Source: Candidatus Izemoplasma sp.
GTDB taxonomy: Bacteria > Bacillota_I > Bacilli_A > Izemoplasmatales > Izemoplasmataceae
Length of the DNA: 44,482 nt
Direction: 5' to 3'
Assembly (NCBI GenBank): GCA_029939945.1
Contig: JAOZRX010000010.1
Coordinates: forward strand, 1-44,482
Shown here one piece after another: positions 33,604-42,030 of the stretch. The notes under the pieces were generated by a model that saw only the letters and a program-made list of their open reading frames with translations, was not told the DNA's origin and searched no databases. Both the position numbers and the translations under genes were made by a program. Position 1 is the stretch's first letter; every line of letters starts with the position of its first letter.

Positions 33604-34548
33604 CTAGTTTAATTCATCTTTCAATTTTTCTAAACTTTTTTCAATCCACTCAACAATATATTTATATGTCGTAGCTTTGTTTTTTTCGTTTAATACTTCG
33701 TGACGTGCATCGTCAACTAGTTCTGTTGTTAAATCAAGAAGTCCATGTCCACTATATAATTCTCTAGTTTTTTTAACTCCATCTCCAAATTCTCCAACAG
33801 GATCTTTTTTACCTGAGATGAATAATAAAGGAATATCTTTTGTTTCATACATTGTAACTGATTTATTTACATCAACAATTCCTTTAAAGAACTGATAGTA
33901 AAATCTTGAAGAATAACTATATCCACATAGAGGATCATCAACATACTTGTCAACGATTGTTTCATCAGTAGATAACCAATCAAATTTAGTTCTTCTTGGT
34001 TCGAATTTCTTAATTAAAGGTTCGTTTAATAGTTTGCTAAGAAACTCACTACGGTTATTCTTCCTATTAAATAAACTTATAATACCAGATAACATAAGTG
34101 GAGCAAATGCTCTTCCTGAAGTTATTGGAGGAAGTGTTCCCATAAGAATTGCCATAGTAGATGAGTTTGGATATTTAGAAATAACTTTACGAGCAATTAC
34201 GCTTCCCATTGAATGTCCTAATGTAATTAATGGTATTTTAGGAAAATCTTTTTTTATTTGACGATTCACAAAATTACAATCATCAATTATATCATCCCAT
34301 TTATCCTCTTTTGTAAAAATACCTACTTCATTTTCATTATTTACAGATTCACCATGTTTACGGTGATCGTGTGCATAAACTGCAAATGAATTATTAGCCA
34401 GATATTTTGCAAAGTGTAAATATCTTTCTTTATGCTCTCCCATTCCATGTAATATATGCACTACTCCTTTGACTTCTTCTGGTACAATTTTAAAACAACT
34501 TAATTCTAAATCCTTTTTTCCTCTTTGCTTAAATCTTACAACTTCCAT
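33604..34548 (-). CDS. Alpha/beta hydrolase, monoacylglycerol-lipase-like
   Basis: 314 residues of the serine aminopeptidase/monoacylglycerol lipase-type hydrolase family. It has the oxyanion motif HGMGEHKERY, HDHRKHGES, the nucleophile elbow GHSMGS, an acid residue in ISGKKDPVGEF and the catalytic His in DDARHEVLNE, so the triad looks complete. It probably cleaves a lysophospholipid or monoacylglycerol; the substrate is not determined. The ATG at 34548 behind AGAGGG is preferred to an upstream in-frame ATG that overlaps the preceding gene. It follows pcp closely and is likely co-transcribed. Confidence 0.9.
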   Translation of the reverse strand: MEVVRFKQRGKKDLELSCFKIVPEEVKGVVHILHGMGEHKERYLHFAKYLANNSFAVYAHDHRKHGESVNNENEVGIFTKEDKWDDIIDDCNFVNRQIKKDFPKIPLITLGHSMGSVIARKVISKYPNSSTMAILMGTLPPITSGRAFAPLMLSGIISLFNRKNNRSEFLSKLLNEPLIKKFEPRRTKFDWLSTDETIVDKYVDDPLCGYSYSSRFYYQFFKGIVDVNKSVTMYETKDIPLLFISGKKDPVGEFGDGVKKTRELYSGHGLLDLTTELVDDARHEVLNEKNKATTYKYIVEWIEKSLEKLKDELN

Positions 34549-34565
34549 AATTTCCCTCTTTTCTT

Positions 34566-35162
34566 TTATAAACATGTCTTAAGTGCATCAATAATTCCCT
34601 CAAGTAAAACATCTAATGGTAATGAGCTTACTTTATTATCAGTAATCTGTTTTGTCATGTAAGGAATATGTATAAATCCTGCCTTTATGTCCAAATTATT
34701 AATGTCTATATAATGTAGCACATGATACATTAAATTATTACATACATATGTTCCTGCTGAATTTGATACTTCAACAGGTATTTTTTTTACTGATATATCT
34801 TTCATCATTTGCCTAATAGGTAATGTTGAAAAATATGCTGTTTCCCCGTTTTCTACTATTAATTGATCAATAGGTGTATTTCCAATATTATCTTTGAATA
34901 AGGTGTCATTACAATTAATCGCAACTCTCTCGAAACTTATTGCTTTTCTTCCTCCTGCAAGTCCTAAATTTATAATATAATCTGGTCTATGTTTTTCAAT
35001 ATAAGGAAGTAAAATATCAAAGCACTTATCGAAAATAACTGGCAATTCAACTTTAATTAATTCATTACCAAAAATACTCTTTGGTAATAATCTGATAATC
35101 TCTTGTGTTGGATTTTCAGTATTTTCTAAAAAAGCTTCAAACCCTGTCACTAATATCTTCAA
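34566..35162 (-). CDS. pcp: Pyroglutamyl-peptidase I
   Basis: 198 residues. It begins MKILVTGFEAF and has the three catalytic positions of the C15 family: Glu in FERVAIN, Cys in NSAGTYVCNNLMYH and His in GFIHIPYM. It removes N-terminal pyroglutamate from peptides, which fits use of imported peptides. The start is the TTG at 35162, five bases after GAGGTGG; an upstream in-frame GTG overlaps that ribosome site. Confidence 0.94.
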   Translation of the reverse strand: MKILVTGFEAFLENTENPTQEIIRLLPKSIFGNELIKVELPVIFDKCFDILLPYIEKHRPDYIINLGLAGGRKAISFERVAINCNDTLFKDNIGNTPIDQLIVENGETAYFSTLPIRQMMKDISVKKIPVEVSNSAGTYVCNNLMYHVLHYIDINNLDIKAGFIHIPYMTKQITDNKVSSLPLDVLLEGIIDALKTCL

Positions 35163-35202
35163 ATGTACCACCTCACCTACATTATACCATTTTACAAAAA
35201 AA

Positions 35203-35220
35203 TACTCTAATAATAGAGCA
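35203..35220 (-). terminator. Weak terminator after the GH16 gene
   Basis: The stem TACTCTA/TAGAGCA (one G-U pair) is followed on the minus strand by seven T. Confidence 0.6.
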
Positions 35221-35222
35221 TT

Positions 35223-35924
35223 TTATTGAAAAATCTTAATATCTTTAATAATAAATTTCTGTGGGAAAGAAGAATTATCAATTTCTCCACCCTTATGTCC
35301 ACCAATTGCGAGATTCATTATCAAATAGAAATTTTCATCAAATGGCCAACCTTTTGGAGAAGAATCATAACCATCTTTTCCTTTAGTATATTTTATAATT
35401 TCTTTATTGTTAATTAAGTAAGTTATTGAAGAACTATTCCAGTCTATTGAGTAAGTATGAAAATTATCTGACATACCTTCTAAAAAGTAATCAGTATGAT
35501 ATTGAGTATTTAATTTATGATTGTGAACTTCTGTATGAAGGCATAAAAACGTGTTATCTAGGTCATTACCAATGTGTTCCATTATATCAATTTCACCACT
35601 ATTTGGCCAATGTCCATATTTACTTTCCTCGCTCATCATCCATAAAGCTGGCCAAGTTCCTCTTCCTTTTGGAACCTTAGCGATAATATCAATTCTTCCA
35701 TATTTAAAGAAAAACTTACCTTTAGTATTCAATCTAGTGCTGTCATAAATACCATCTTTTAGGGTTGCATTAATAACTAGTCCATCATCAAAATACAGAT
35801 TTTCTTTAGTATTTACATAATGCTGTTTTTCAGCATTTGCCCATCTATCTCCTACTTCAATATTCCAGTAGTTAAGATCTAGTTCTGTATCATTTGAGAA
35901 ATCAAAATGTTTAAGTAATTTCAT
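35223..35924 (-). CDS. Glycoside hydrolase family 16 (beta-1,3-glucanase-like), no signal peptide
   Basis: 233 residues. The GH16 catalytic signature is GEIDIMEHIG (E-x-D-x-x-E), preceded by GTWPALWMM; the C-terminal LIMNLAIGG and KDIKIFQ complete the jelly-roll. Laminarinases and lichenases share this form. No signal peptide or lipobox is present, which is unusual because substrates are polymers; it may act on imported oligosaccharides or leave the cell another way. The ATG at 35924 follows AAGGTG. It lies about 10 bases after a lacI-type regulator. Confidence 0.92.
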   Translation of the reverse strand: MKLLKHFDFSNDTELDLNYWNIEVGDRWANAEKQHYVNTKENLYFDDGLVINATLKDGIYDSTRLNTKGKFFFKYGRIDIIAKVPKGRGTWPALWMMSEESKYGHWPNSGEIDIMEHIGNDLDNTFLCLHTEVHNHKLNTQYHTDYFLEGMSDNFHTYSIDWNSSSITYLINNKEIIKYTKGKDGYDSSPKGWPFDENFYLIMNLAIGGHKGGEIDNSSFPQKFIIKDIKIFQ

Positions 35925-35934
35925 ATTTTTCACC

Positions 35935-36951
35935 TTATCTCAAGACTTTAGTGCTTTCTCCGTGAATTAAATATGTATCCACAGTATATGTTTCACCAAT
36001 ATTTACTTTTGTTTTATCTTTAATCATTTGTAAAATATGAGCTGCTGCGATTATCCCCATTTTATTAGTATCTTGTTTTATTGTTGTTAATCTCGGAGTA
36101 ATTATTTGTCCTAAATCTATACCATCAAATCCAATAACAGAATAGTCTTTTGGAACATTCTTTCCTGCTTCTCTTATTGCTTGAATTGCTCCAACAGCTA
36201 ACATATCACTTGCACAAAATACAGCGCTAGGTTGAGTTGGAAGACTTAAAATATGATTCATTGCCTTGAATCCATCACCCTTAGAGAAATCTTCTCCAAG
36301 AACTAAATAATCTTCATTTAATTCAAGCTTATTTTTCGTTATCGCTTCAATAAAAAATTGCTTTCTTGTATTACCAATATATGAAGAAGCTCCACCATAT
36401 ATATTAGCTATAGAAGTATGTCCTAAATCTTTAAGATATTTAACAGCTTGAAATACTCCAGATTTATTATTTGAGGTTACATTAGCTACTCCAGCGTAAC
36501 CATAATCAATTACTAAAGTAGGGATATCTGATTTATATAAATCCATCATTTCAGGATTTCCAAATTCACCACATAAAACAAAAATAGCTTCAACTTGTTT
36601 TCTTCTTGAATGTTGTAAGTAAGCTCCATTTTGTTTACCCATGTTTTTTGACAAAAACATAATATCATATCCTGCTGATTCGACTTTACTCTTAAAACTC
36701 TCCAGTATTTTAGAAAACAATGGATGTTCAAGTCCAACTCCAGTTACTGCTTCAAAAATCACACCAATTGTGTATGATTTTTGAGTAACTAAGCTTCTAG
36801 CTGAATAATTAGGAATATATCCCATTTCATCACAAAGAGCGAGAATTTTTTGTTTCGTAGTTGAAGAAATATCTGGATAATCATTTAATGCTTTTGAAAC
36901 AGTTGTAATACTAAATCCTGATCTCAATGCTACATCTTTAATAGTTACCAT
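35935..36951 (-). CDS. LacI family transcriptional regulator
   Basis: 338 residues. The N-terminal helix-turn-helix reads VTIKDVALRSGFSITTVSKAL, followed by the hinge helix PNYSARSLVTQKS and a sugar-binding periplasmic-protein-like domain (SVIGFDGIDLGQIITPRLTT). It should regulate the adjacent GH16 and CBM lipoprotein genes in response to a sugar, probably a beta-glucan oligosaccharide by context. The start follows GGTGG. Confidence 0.95.
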   Translation of the reverse strand: MVTIKDVALRSGFSITTVSKALNDYPDISSTTKQKILALCDEMGYIPNYSARSLVTQKSYTIGVIFEAVTGVGLEHPLFSKILESFKSKVESAGYDIMFLSKNMGKQNGAYLQHSRRKQVEAIFVLCGEFGNPEMMDLYKSDIPTLVIDYGYAGVANVTSNNKSGVFQAVKYLKDLGHTSIANIYGGASSYIGNTRKQFFIEAITKNKLELNEDYLVLGEDFSKGDGFKAMNHILSLPTQPSAVFCASDMLAVGAIQAIREAGKNVPKDYSVIGFDGIDLGQIITPRLTTIKQDTNKMGIIAAAHILQMIKDKTKVNIGETYTVDTYLIHGESTKVLR

Positions 36952-36985
36952 TAGTCCACCTTCTTATATTTATAGTATTTTATTT

Positions 36986-37843
36986 TTATTCAACCTCTGT
37001 GATAACAACATTATCAATAAAAACTGTAGTAATTAAGTTCTCAGTTCCAATAGAACCAGAAACATCTCCAAATTCAAATAAAATTGCTCCATTATCATTT
37101 GAATCATCATTCATTCTGAATACTGTAGTAAACGTTTGATATTCTGTACTCAAATCATGAACTTTAACTCCTTGGTCCATGAAGCCAATAAACCATGGGG
37201 CTCCACTAAATAATTCACCAATATGAACATGAATACTCCTAGGTAAAGAACTTTTAGCATCAAATGAAATTTGATAAGTTACTCCTTGTTCAAAATAAAT
37301 CCCTTCATTATGGATTCGTGGTTCCCACCATACTCCATCATTTATAGACTCTATGTCTACAACTAATTCCTCATCTACTACAGAGAAATCAGCAAACCCA
37401 CCTGAATTTACGTTATATACAATCCAAGAGTATAAACCAATTGAGAAATCTCCATTATCCAACATTGGAGAATTTTGATCCCTCATATAGACAACTGAAA
37501 TATATCTTACAGCTTCAATTTTATTCCCAGATTCATCTCTTACTGTATACTTCAAATAATACATACCTAACTCTGATGCAACAACATTTCCAGTAACTTC
37601 TATTTTATCAGTTAAGTCTCCATCAAATGCATCTTCTGCAGTAATTCCAAGTAATGGATCAAATTCTGTTCCTATTAAGATATTGATATCTTCTAGTCCT
37701 GAAATTATCGGAGCAGTCTGATCGTGACAAATTCCTGCGATAAGTAAATCTGACTCACTACAAAAAGTATCGTCTTTACTATTTTCACACGATACTAATA
37801 TTAACGAAAATAAAACAGTAATAAAAAGTAAATAGTTCCTCAT
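36986..37843 (-). CDS. Lipoprotein with DUF5011 Ig-like and CBM4/9-like domains
   Basis: 285 residues. The lipoprotein signal ends LILVSC. A DUF5011/Ig-like domain follows (APIISGLEDINILIGTEFDP, then DGDLTDKIEVTGNV and YTVRDESGN). The C-terminal half looks like a family 4/9 carbohydrate-binding module (LDNGDFSIGLYSWIVYNV, then GVTYQISFDAKSS). There is no catalytic domain. Such modules commonly accompany GH16 laminarinases, so it may present glucan at the cell surface. The ATG at 37843 follows TAGGAGCGAGCTT. It heads the cluster with lacI and GH16. Confidence 0.82.
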   Translation of the reverse strand: MRNYLLFITVLFSLILVSCENSKDDTFCSESDLLIAGICHDQTAPIISGLEDINILIGTEFDPLLGITAEDAFDGDLTDKIEVTGNVVASELGMYYLKYTVRDESGNKIEAVRYISVVYMRDQNSPMLDNGDFSIGLYSWIVYNVNSGGFADFSVVDEELVVDIESINDGVWWEPRIHNEGIYFEQGVTYQISFDAKSSLPRSIHVHIGELFSGAPWFIGFMDQGVKVHDLSTEYQTFTTVFRMNDDSNDNGAILFEFGDVSGSIGTENLITTVFIDNVVITEVE

Positions 37844-37860
37844 AAGCTCGCTCCTACACA

Positions 37861-37879
37861 CTAAATCGTTTTCGTTAAT
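37861..37879 (-). promoter_or_regulatory. Possible LacI-family operator
   Basis: The minus strand reads GAAAACGATTT preceded by AACG, partly matching the GAAAACG core of LacI/CcpA-type sites. It lies just before the ribosome site of the CBM lipoprotein gene. The right half is degenerate. Confidence 0.35.
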
Positions 37880-37963
37880 AGTATATCATATATAAATATA
37901 TTTTATAAGCAAGACTTATTAATTATAAATAAGCTGATATATATTACAAATAAGCTGAAAAGA

Positions 37964-37985
37964 AAGGAATCCAATTGGATTCCTT
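37964..37985 (-). terminator. Terminator of oppA
   Basis: A perfect stem, AAGGAATCC/GGATTCCTT, with a 4-base loop is followed on the minus strand by TTCTTTTC. Confidence 0.75.
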
Positions 37986-38007
37986 AATTTATTAAATGTA
38001 GTCTGTA

Positions 38008-39678
38008 TTATTCTTTTTCAATTGAAGCTCTTGAGAAGTCTACAGAACCAAGTACTGAACGTCCCCATCCAACTATATAGTCTTTAGCTAACATAGTATC
38101 TGTATAGTGATATACAGGGATAATAGGCATATCTTCCATGAAGATAGTTTGTGCAGCATATAATTTAGTATAATGTAATCCCATATCTGTAGTTTCTTGA
38201 GCATCTTGTAGTAAGTCATCGAATGTAGCATTATAGTAATTTGGATCGTTATATGAATTAGTAGAAGCAAAAATTGCTAATAATCCAGAAGGATCCATAA
38301 AGTCAGTAAGCCATCCACCACGTGCTATTGAGAAATCTCCTGCACTTCTTGTAGCTTGGAATACTGCCCATTCTTGATTTGCAAGAGGAATAGTAAATCC
38401 TAAGTTAGTAGCCCACATTTCTTGTACCATTTCGGCAATTAATTTGTGACCTTCAGAAGTGTTGTATAATAACTCTTCACTATTTGTAATTTGATTTTGT
38501 AAGTCTTCAACAGTCATTCCCATTTCAGTTGCTGCTGTAGCAAACAATGTAATAGCTTCAGCGAAATTTCCATCATCAGTAACTAATCCGTAAGTTCCAG
38601 CTTCTTCAAAGAAGTCTAAACCTTGATCATCTAAGAAACCAGGAGGAACAAATCCACCAGCAGGCACTTGTCCAGCACCTAATACTTCAGTGATTGCTTC
38701 TCTGTCAATTGAATATGATAAAGCATTTCTTAAATTAACGTTAGACCAAATTCCGTCTAATACGTGATCAGTGTTTTCTCCGTCTTCGTTAGGATCCATA
38801 TTGAAACTGTAATAATAAGTTCCAAGTAATGGGAATACGTAGAATTCATCAGATTCTGCGATTAAGATTGGTACGATTGCTGTTGGTACACTAGGAATAA
38901 AGTCTAATTCACCAGCATAGTAAGCAGCATAAGCAGTAGTTTCGTTATCAATAAATTTACCTTCAATAACATCGATTCCTACTTCAGCTTTGTTCCAATA
39001 CTCTTCATTCTTTTCTAATCTTAAACCTTCACCTAAGTTGTATTCAGTTAATACGAAAGGTCCATTTGATACATATAAATCAGGATCTTTAGCCCAAATA
39101 CCGTCAGCTCCAGCTTCTACAGCTTCTTGTTTTACTGGTAAGAAGTGATAGAAAGCAGTAAGTGATACAAAGTATGAAGTTGGATTAACTAATGTAACTT
39201 CAAAAGTAAGATCATCAACAGCTCTGATTCCTACATCTGCAGCAGTTGCTCCTTCTTCAGCAAAAGCATAATCCATTGCTCCAACTACGTTTGTATATTC
39301 CCAAATCCAACTATATTCTGAAGCTGAATCAGGATTCATACCGTGTAGCCACGAGTAAACAAAATCATCTGCAGTTAATGGAGTACCATCACTCCAGTTA
39401 GATTCTCTTAAATGGAAAGTTACTACTTTCCCGTTGCTTGAAGTTTCCCAACTTTCAGCAATACCAGGATAAATAACACCATTAATTTCTCTAACTAATC
39501 CTTCAAATGTTTGGTTAATTACATCTCCACCATCACTAGCTCCGTTTAATGTAGGATCTAGAGTTGCTGGGTCTGCACCAATATTCCAGTTAAATACTAC
39601 GTCTTCTTCTTCAGTTTTACAAGCAGATAGACCGAAAACTAGAACTAATGAAACTAAAACTAATAATAATTTTTTCAT
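38008..39678 (-). CDS. oppA: Oligopeptide ABC transporter substrate-binding lipoprotein
   Basis: 556 residues. The lipoprotein signal ends FGLSAC. The mature part has OppA/family-5 features: ADPATLDPTLNGASDG, QTFEGLVRE, GIAESWETSSNGKVVTFHLR and WSDGTPLTADDFVYSW, then LRNALSYSIDREAI and the C-terminal APVIPVYHY-like MEDMPIIPVYHY. It captures peptides for the OppBCDF pore. It is last in the opp cluster but has its own promoter, consistent with higher expression of the binding protein. Confidence 0.95.
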   Translation of the reverse strand: MKKLLLVLVSLVLVFGLSACKTEEEDVVFNWNIGADPATLDPTLNGASDGGDVINQTFEGLVREINGVIYPGIAESWETSSNGKVVTFHLRESNWSDGTPLTADDFVYSWLHGMNPDSASEYSWIWEYTNVVGAMDYAFAEEGATAADVGIRAVDDLTFEVTLVNPTSYFVSLTAFYHFLPVKQEAVEAGADGIWAKDPDLYVSNGPFVLTEYNLGEGLRLEKNEEYWNKAEVGIDVIEGKFIDNETTAYAAYYAGELDFIPSVPTAIVPILIAESDEFYVFPLLGTYYYSFNMDPNEDGENTDHVLDGIWSNVNLRNALSYSIDREAITEVLGAGQVPAGGFVPPGFLDDQGLDFFEEAGTYGLVTDDGNFAEAITLFATAATEMGMTVEDLQNQITNSEELLYNTSEGHKLIAEMVQEMWATNLGFTIPLANQEWAVFQATRSAGDFSIARGGWLTDFMDPSGLLAIFASTNSYNDPNYYNATFDDLLQDAQETTDMGLHYTKLYAAQTIFMEDMPIIPVYHYTDTMLAKDYIVGWGRSVLGSVDFSRASIEKE

Positions 39679-39712
39679 TTCAAACCCTCTCTCTTTCTAT
39701 ATTTTATGGTAT

Positions 39713-39741
39713 ATTTTACCACTATTTAGTGGCTTTTGCAA
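39713..39741 (-). promoter_or_regulatory. oppA promoter with palindromic spacer
   Basis: On the minus strand TTGCAA (39741-39736) and TAAAAT (39718-39713) are 17 bases apart, with TGG before the -10 box. The spacer contains the perfect palindrome CCACTAAATAGTGG (39719-39732), a strong candidate repressor site. Confidence 0.75.
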
Positions 39742-39804
39742 GTACAAATGAGCGTGTATACATATGAAAGCGTCAACATAGGCTATTACTAGCCCTTTTA
39801 AAAA

Positions 39805-41004
39805 TTATAATATGTCTTTGTTGATTTCTTCAATGTAATGACAAGCTGCATAATGATTCTTGCGTACCTCTACCAATTCTGGTGTTTCAGTAAAGCATTT
39901 TGCTTTACCTACTAATACTTCTGTGAATCCAAGTTCATCAATTAATGTAGCTGCAAAATCAGTAATAACTTGATTTTCAGCAACAATGATTTCTCTGCTT
40001 TCAGGATTAAGAATTGTTTTAATAGAAGTTTTACCTATTAAAGCATTACTGAATGATGCAGGATAATTTTCTTTAGCCATAGTAACTCTTGCGTAATAAC
40101 ATCTTGATGCGAATCGACATCCTTCTTTAGGATTAATCGGGCTTGGTACGTCTCCCTCAAGTACGATTCTACTTCCTTTATTTGGATTATTTGGATCAGG
40201 TACTGGAATACTTGATAATAATGCTTTTGTATAAGGGTGTAATGGTTTATCGTATAAATCATCACTTGTTGCAATTTCCATCATCTTACCAATATACATA
40301 ACTCCAATACGATCACTAATATATTTAACCATTGATAAATCATGTGCAATGAATAAATATGTTAATTCTCTTTCTTTTTGAAAATCTTCAAGCATATTTA
40401 CTACTTGTGCTTGAATTGATACATCTAATGCACTAATAGGTTCATCACAAATTATTAATTCTGGATCAACTGCGAGTGCACGTGCAATACCAATTCTTTG
40501 ACGTTGTCCACCTGAAAACTCATGTGGATAACGACTTGCATGTTCTCTTTTTAGTCCTACAGATTCTAGTAACTCATAAATTTTTTCTTGTTTTGCTAGT
40601 TCAGGATCTTCTTGATCATCAAATATTTTGTGTGTGTCAATTCCTTCACCAATAATATCAGTTACAGTCATACGACTATTTAAAGAAGCATATGGATCTT
40701 GGAAAATCATTTGTATTTTACGTCTATAAGGAAGCATATCTTTTTCTGGGATAGTAGCTAAATCTACTCCATTAAAAAGTATTTCTCCATCAGTTGGTTT
40801 ATATAATTTTACAATTGTACGACCAGTTGTAGATTTACCACAACCACTTTCACCAACAAGACCAAATGTTTCTCCTTTATAAATATGTAAGTTAATTCCA
40901 TCTACAGCTGTTAAAATTCTTTTTTCTCTTTTAAAGAATCCTCTGCTTTTATCAAAATATTTTTTTAGATTTCTTACTTCTAACAAAGGTTTACGTTCAT
41001 CCAT
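39805..41004 (-). CDS. oppF: Oligopeptide ABC transporter ATPase OppF
   Basis: 399 residues. Walker A motif GESGCGKST, signature [15 protein letters not shown], Walker B motif [12 protein letters not shown], switch His in FIAHDLSM, and the OppF-type C-terminal region [16 protein letters not shown]. The Cys-containing C-terminus (GCRFASRC, then HYAACHY) is split by about 60 extra residues, so the protein is longer than the usual 310-330. It begins immediately after the oppD stop codon behind GGAGGCGAAATAA. Confidence 0.95.
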   Translation of the reverse strand: MDERKPLLEVRNLKKYFDKSRGFFKREKRILTAVDGINLHIYKGETFGLVGESGCGKSTTGRTIVKLYKPTDGEILFNGVDLATIPEKDMLPYRRKIQMIFQDPYASLNSRMTVTDIIGEGIDTHKIFDDQEDPELAKQEKIYELLESVGLKREHASRYPHEFSGGQRQRIGIARALAVDPELIICDEPISALDVSIQAQVVNMLEDFQKERELTYLFIAHDLSMVKYISDRIGVMYIGKMMEIATSDDLYDKPLHPYTKALLSSIPVPDPNNPNKGSRIVLEGDVPSPINPKEGCRFASRCYYARVTMAKENYPASFSNALIGKTSIKTILNPESREIIVAENQVITDFAATLIDELGFTEVLVGKAKCFTETPELVEVRKNHYAACHYIEEINKDIL

Positions 41005-42021
41005 TTATTTCGCCTCCTTTGTTTTTGTGAATCCCTTAACATCAGGAGCATCCATATGTTGTAACCAACAAGCAGATGTATGTGTTTCAGAAAGATTAAA
41101 TAATGGTGCTTGTTTTTCAAGACAAATTTTCATTGTATGTGGACATCTCGGACTAAATGGACATCCAGTTGGAGGATTCATTAAGTCTGGAGGACTACCC
41201 TCGATTGGAATAAGTCTATCTTTATCTTTTTTAGTAGTTTTTGGAATTGATCTATAAAGACCTTTTGTATAAGGATGTTGATGACGATAAAAGATATCTT
41301 CAACAGTTCCTTTTTCCATAATCAATCCACCATACATAACGATAACGTGAGTACTAACTTCAGCAATAACACCAAGATCATGAGTAATTAAGATTATTGT
41401 CATGTTTGTTTTCTTTTGTAAGTCTTTTAATAACTCAAGAATTTGTGCTTGAATTGTAACATCTAATGCCGTTGTTGGTTCATCAGCAATTAATAACTTA
41501 GGGTTACAAGATATTGCAGTTGCTATTAAAGCACGTTGTCTCATCCCGCCTGAAAATTGGTGTGGATAATCATGTATTTGTAATTCTGGGTCAGGAATCC
41601 CAACCAAATCTAATAATTCTTTTGCTCTTTCAAATGCTTCAGCTTTTGTTAAATCAGTATGTCTTCTGATTACCTCCATCATTTGATTTTTAATTGTATA
41701 TACAGGATTTAAACTTGTCATAGGATCTTGGAAAATCATTGCAATTTCATTCCCACGATACTCTGACATTTCTCGATTATTTAATTTAGAAATATCAATA
41801 TCATCAAAGATTATTTCTCCTTCTTTTAAACGTCCCGGCTCTTCAATTAAGTTCATAATAGTTAATGAAGTAACAGATTTACCTGAACCTGATTCTCCAA
41901 CAATACCAAGAACATCGCCTTCATATAAATCAAAGCTTATTCCTCTGACAGCTTGCACTTCACCTAGATGAGTAAAAAATGAAGTTTTTATGTTTTTTAC
42001 ATCTAATATTTTCTTCTTCAT
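41005..42021 (-). CDS. oppD: Oligopeptide ABC transporter ATPase OppD
   Basis: 338 residues. Walker A motif GESGSGKSV, signature FSGGMRQRALIATAI, Walker B motif LLIADEPTTALD, switch His in LITHDLGV, and the C-terminal Cys cluster (GCPFSPRCPH, then CLEKQAPL and ACWLQH) typical of OppD/DppD. It pairs with OppF. In-frame starts at 42030 and 42027 overlap the AGGTG ribosome site, so the ATG at 42021 is preferred. Confidence 0.95.
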   Translation of the reverse strand: MKKKILDVKNIKTSFFTHLGEVQAVRGISFDLYEGDVLGIVGESGSGKSVTSLTIMNLIEEPGRLKEGEIIFDDIDISKLNNREMSEYRGNEIAMIFQDPMTSLNPVYTIKNQMMEVIRRHTDLTKAEAFERAKELLDLVGIPDPELQIHDYPHQFSGGMRQRALIATAISCNPKLLIADEPTTALDVTIQAQILELLKDLQKKTNMTIILITHDLGVIAEVSTHVIVMYGGLIMEKGTVEDIFYRHQHPYTKGLYRSIPKTTKKDKDRLIPIEGSPPDLMNPPTGCPFSPRCPHTMKICLEKQAPLFNLSETHTSACWLQHMDAPDVKGFTKTKEAK

Positions 42022-42030
42022 ATTCATCAC

